Shown: piece after piece, positions 63,306-64,000 of the stretch
Layout of the letters: each line of letters starts with the position of its first letter
Position numbering within the stretch: position 1 is the first letter of the stretch
Source of the DNA: Pseudomonas sp. BGI-2
GTDB taxonomy: Bacteria; Pseudomonadota; Gammaproteobacteria; Pseudomonadales; Pseudomonadaceae
Assembly: GCF_004310295.1 (NCBI RefSeq)
Contig: NZ_SISB01000012.1
Coordinates: forward strand, 1 to 64,000
Direction of reading: 5' to 3'
DNA length: 64,000 nucleotides
Notes under the pieces: model-generated
Database searches by the model: none
What the model saw: the letters and a program-made list of their open reading frames with translations, nothing else
What the model was told of the DNA's origin: nothing
Program-made: the position numbers and the translations under genes

Positions 63306-64000
63306 ATGAAGAGCTGGGTTACAACAGAGACCGTGCGCTGGGCAGGTCATGCTTGGGTAGGTCCCGGTATCGGTGTCTTTCATGGCCACGCCGGTCACCA
63401 GGAATGGCACCTCCATCAAGCGCATCAGATCTCAGTTGGCCTCGACTCAACTGTATCGGTTCAAACTCCGATGGGTATTCAAACCGGGGGCGCCATCTTC
63501 ATTCCGGCCGGCTTGAAACACCGGCAGAGCGCCGATCACGTTCTGTCGATCTACGTGGATGCGCTGTCCGAGGAAGCCCGTGCTTTGCAGGGTGCCGAAG
63601 AGGCGAGGGTGATTGGGATCACTCCGGCGGACGTAACGCCGATTATCGACGCGCTGCATGCGACAGGACACACTGATCTCCAGGTTAGGACTGGGGTGCG
63701 CCAGGCACTGCGACTCCCCGATCTCTCGCCCCCAGATCCTCGCTTGATCAAGGTAATTGAGGCGCTGCGCAGAGGCAAAACGGGACGCAGAGAATTGGCC
63801 GCGGTGGTGCATCTATCCCCCACGCGGTTTTCTCATTGGTTCGTGGAGCAGACGGGGCTGCCGCTTCGCAGTTACGCGAGATGGTTACGTCTCACGCAAG
63901 CCTTGCAGCATTTGGCCAAAGGTGTACGGCTGACTGACGCGGCTCATGAGGCGGGCTTTTCAGACTCTGCTCATTTCTCCCGAACATTCCGGGCGCTATT
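63306..64000 (+). CDS. AraC-family regulator with cupin-like N-terminus (cut by window edge)
   Basis: Open from ATG 63306 to the edge, 231 residues visible. N-terminal His-rich cupin-like strands (GHAGHQEWHLHQAHQISVGL, AIFIPAGLKHRQS). C-terminal AraC helix-turn-helix pair, first RRELAAVVHLSPTRFSHWFVEQTGLPLRSYARWLRL, second LTDAAHEAGFSDSAHFSRTF. It is close to complete when the window ends. Target unknown; 63089-63305 shows no gene. Confidence 0.85.
   Translation, partial: MKSWVTTETVRWAGHAWVGPGIGVFHGHAGHQEWHLHQAHQISVGLDSTVSVQTPMGIQTGGAIFIPAGLKHRQSADHVLSIYVDALSEEARALQGAEEARVIGITPADVTPIIDALHATGHTDLQVRTGVRQALRLPDLSPPDPRLIKVIEALRRGKTGRRELAAVVHLSPTRFSHWFVEQTGLPLRSYARWLRLTQALQHLAKGVRLTDAAHEAGFSDSAHFSRTFRAL

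Noticed and set aside
44711..64000. Right attachment repeat of the ttcA island (GGTGGCAAG plus ttcA remainder)
   Set aside because: No matching repeat or ttcA 3' part was seen, so the right end must lie outside the window or be altered.

Overview
This window comes from a Pseudomonas chromosome, most likely of the P. fluorescens complex. The evidence is the gene order flgMN-flgA-cheVR-flgBCDE, the oprH-phoP-phoQ operon, dctA, a two-ATP-cone NrdA, MvaT-type and DUF6124 genes, and GCGGGCTTGCTCGCGA-type REP palindromes. Most of it is GC-rich core DNA. An AT-richer block begins at about 38957.

Layout. 1-197 is the 3' end of a copD gene. 434-2727 is a receiver-TPR protein overlapping a small histidine kinase, behind a candidate FliA promoter. 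2826-5610 holds a glutamine-synthetase-like ligase and an MFS transporter. 5675-13467 is a flagellar/chemotaxis block: ycgR, flgN and flgM on the minus strand from a sigma-28 promoter, flgA on the minus strand, cheV and cheR on the plus strand, and flgBCDE behind a textbook sigma-54 promoter. 13824-14177 is an MvaT-family gene with an early stop codon. 14486-18854 is a decayed copper module on the minus strand (DUF411, CopZ-like, a wrecked P-type ATPase, a DUF2933 remnant, a Met-rich protein and a membrane protein), followed by the N-terminal stub of a GinA-type integrase (19216-19506).

19657-38556 is core again: nrdA, an OmpR/RstA-type two-component pair, a phosphopantetheinyl transferase, oprH-phoP-phoQ behind a four-repeat PhoP box, an Ig-repeat protein, a DUF6124 gene with a structured leader, an AraC regulator, dctA behind a sigma-54 promoter, an AMACR-like CoA-transferase, sprT and a Yip1 membrane protein.

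At 38956 the tRNA-thiolation gene ttcA is interrupted inside its SGGKDS PP-loop. The inserted DNA opens with an overlapping four-gene operon of three tyrosine recombinases plus a small coiled-coil protein (39100-44710). This is the layout of the GInt class of genomic islands (ginABCD). What follows, up to the window end, reads as cargo. First comes a divergent XRE regulator next to a winged-helix protein and an SF2 helicase (45032-47352). Then a BPSL0761-family gene and an IS66 scrap. Then a large copper-resistance locus (48184-63088): copCD, copRS, PtrA-like proteins, two cupredoxins, DUF2933, an intact Cu-ATPase, CopZ, the multicopper oxidase CopA, CopB, a His-rich cytochrome c and DUF411. 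An IS3-type remnant abuts an orphan flgB paralogue within it. The right end of the island is not visible.

How the genes fit together. The right-hand copper locus is complete: sensing by CopRS with at least five matching CopR-type boxes, periplasmic oxidation and binding, and export. The homologous left-hand module is broken in its ATPase and keeps a CueR-type operator and an Anr-type box. The simplest reading is that an older copper island decayed while a newer one arrived inside ttcA.
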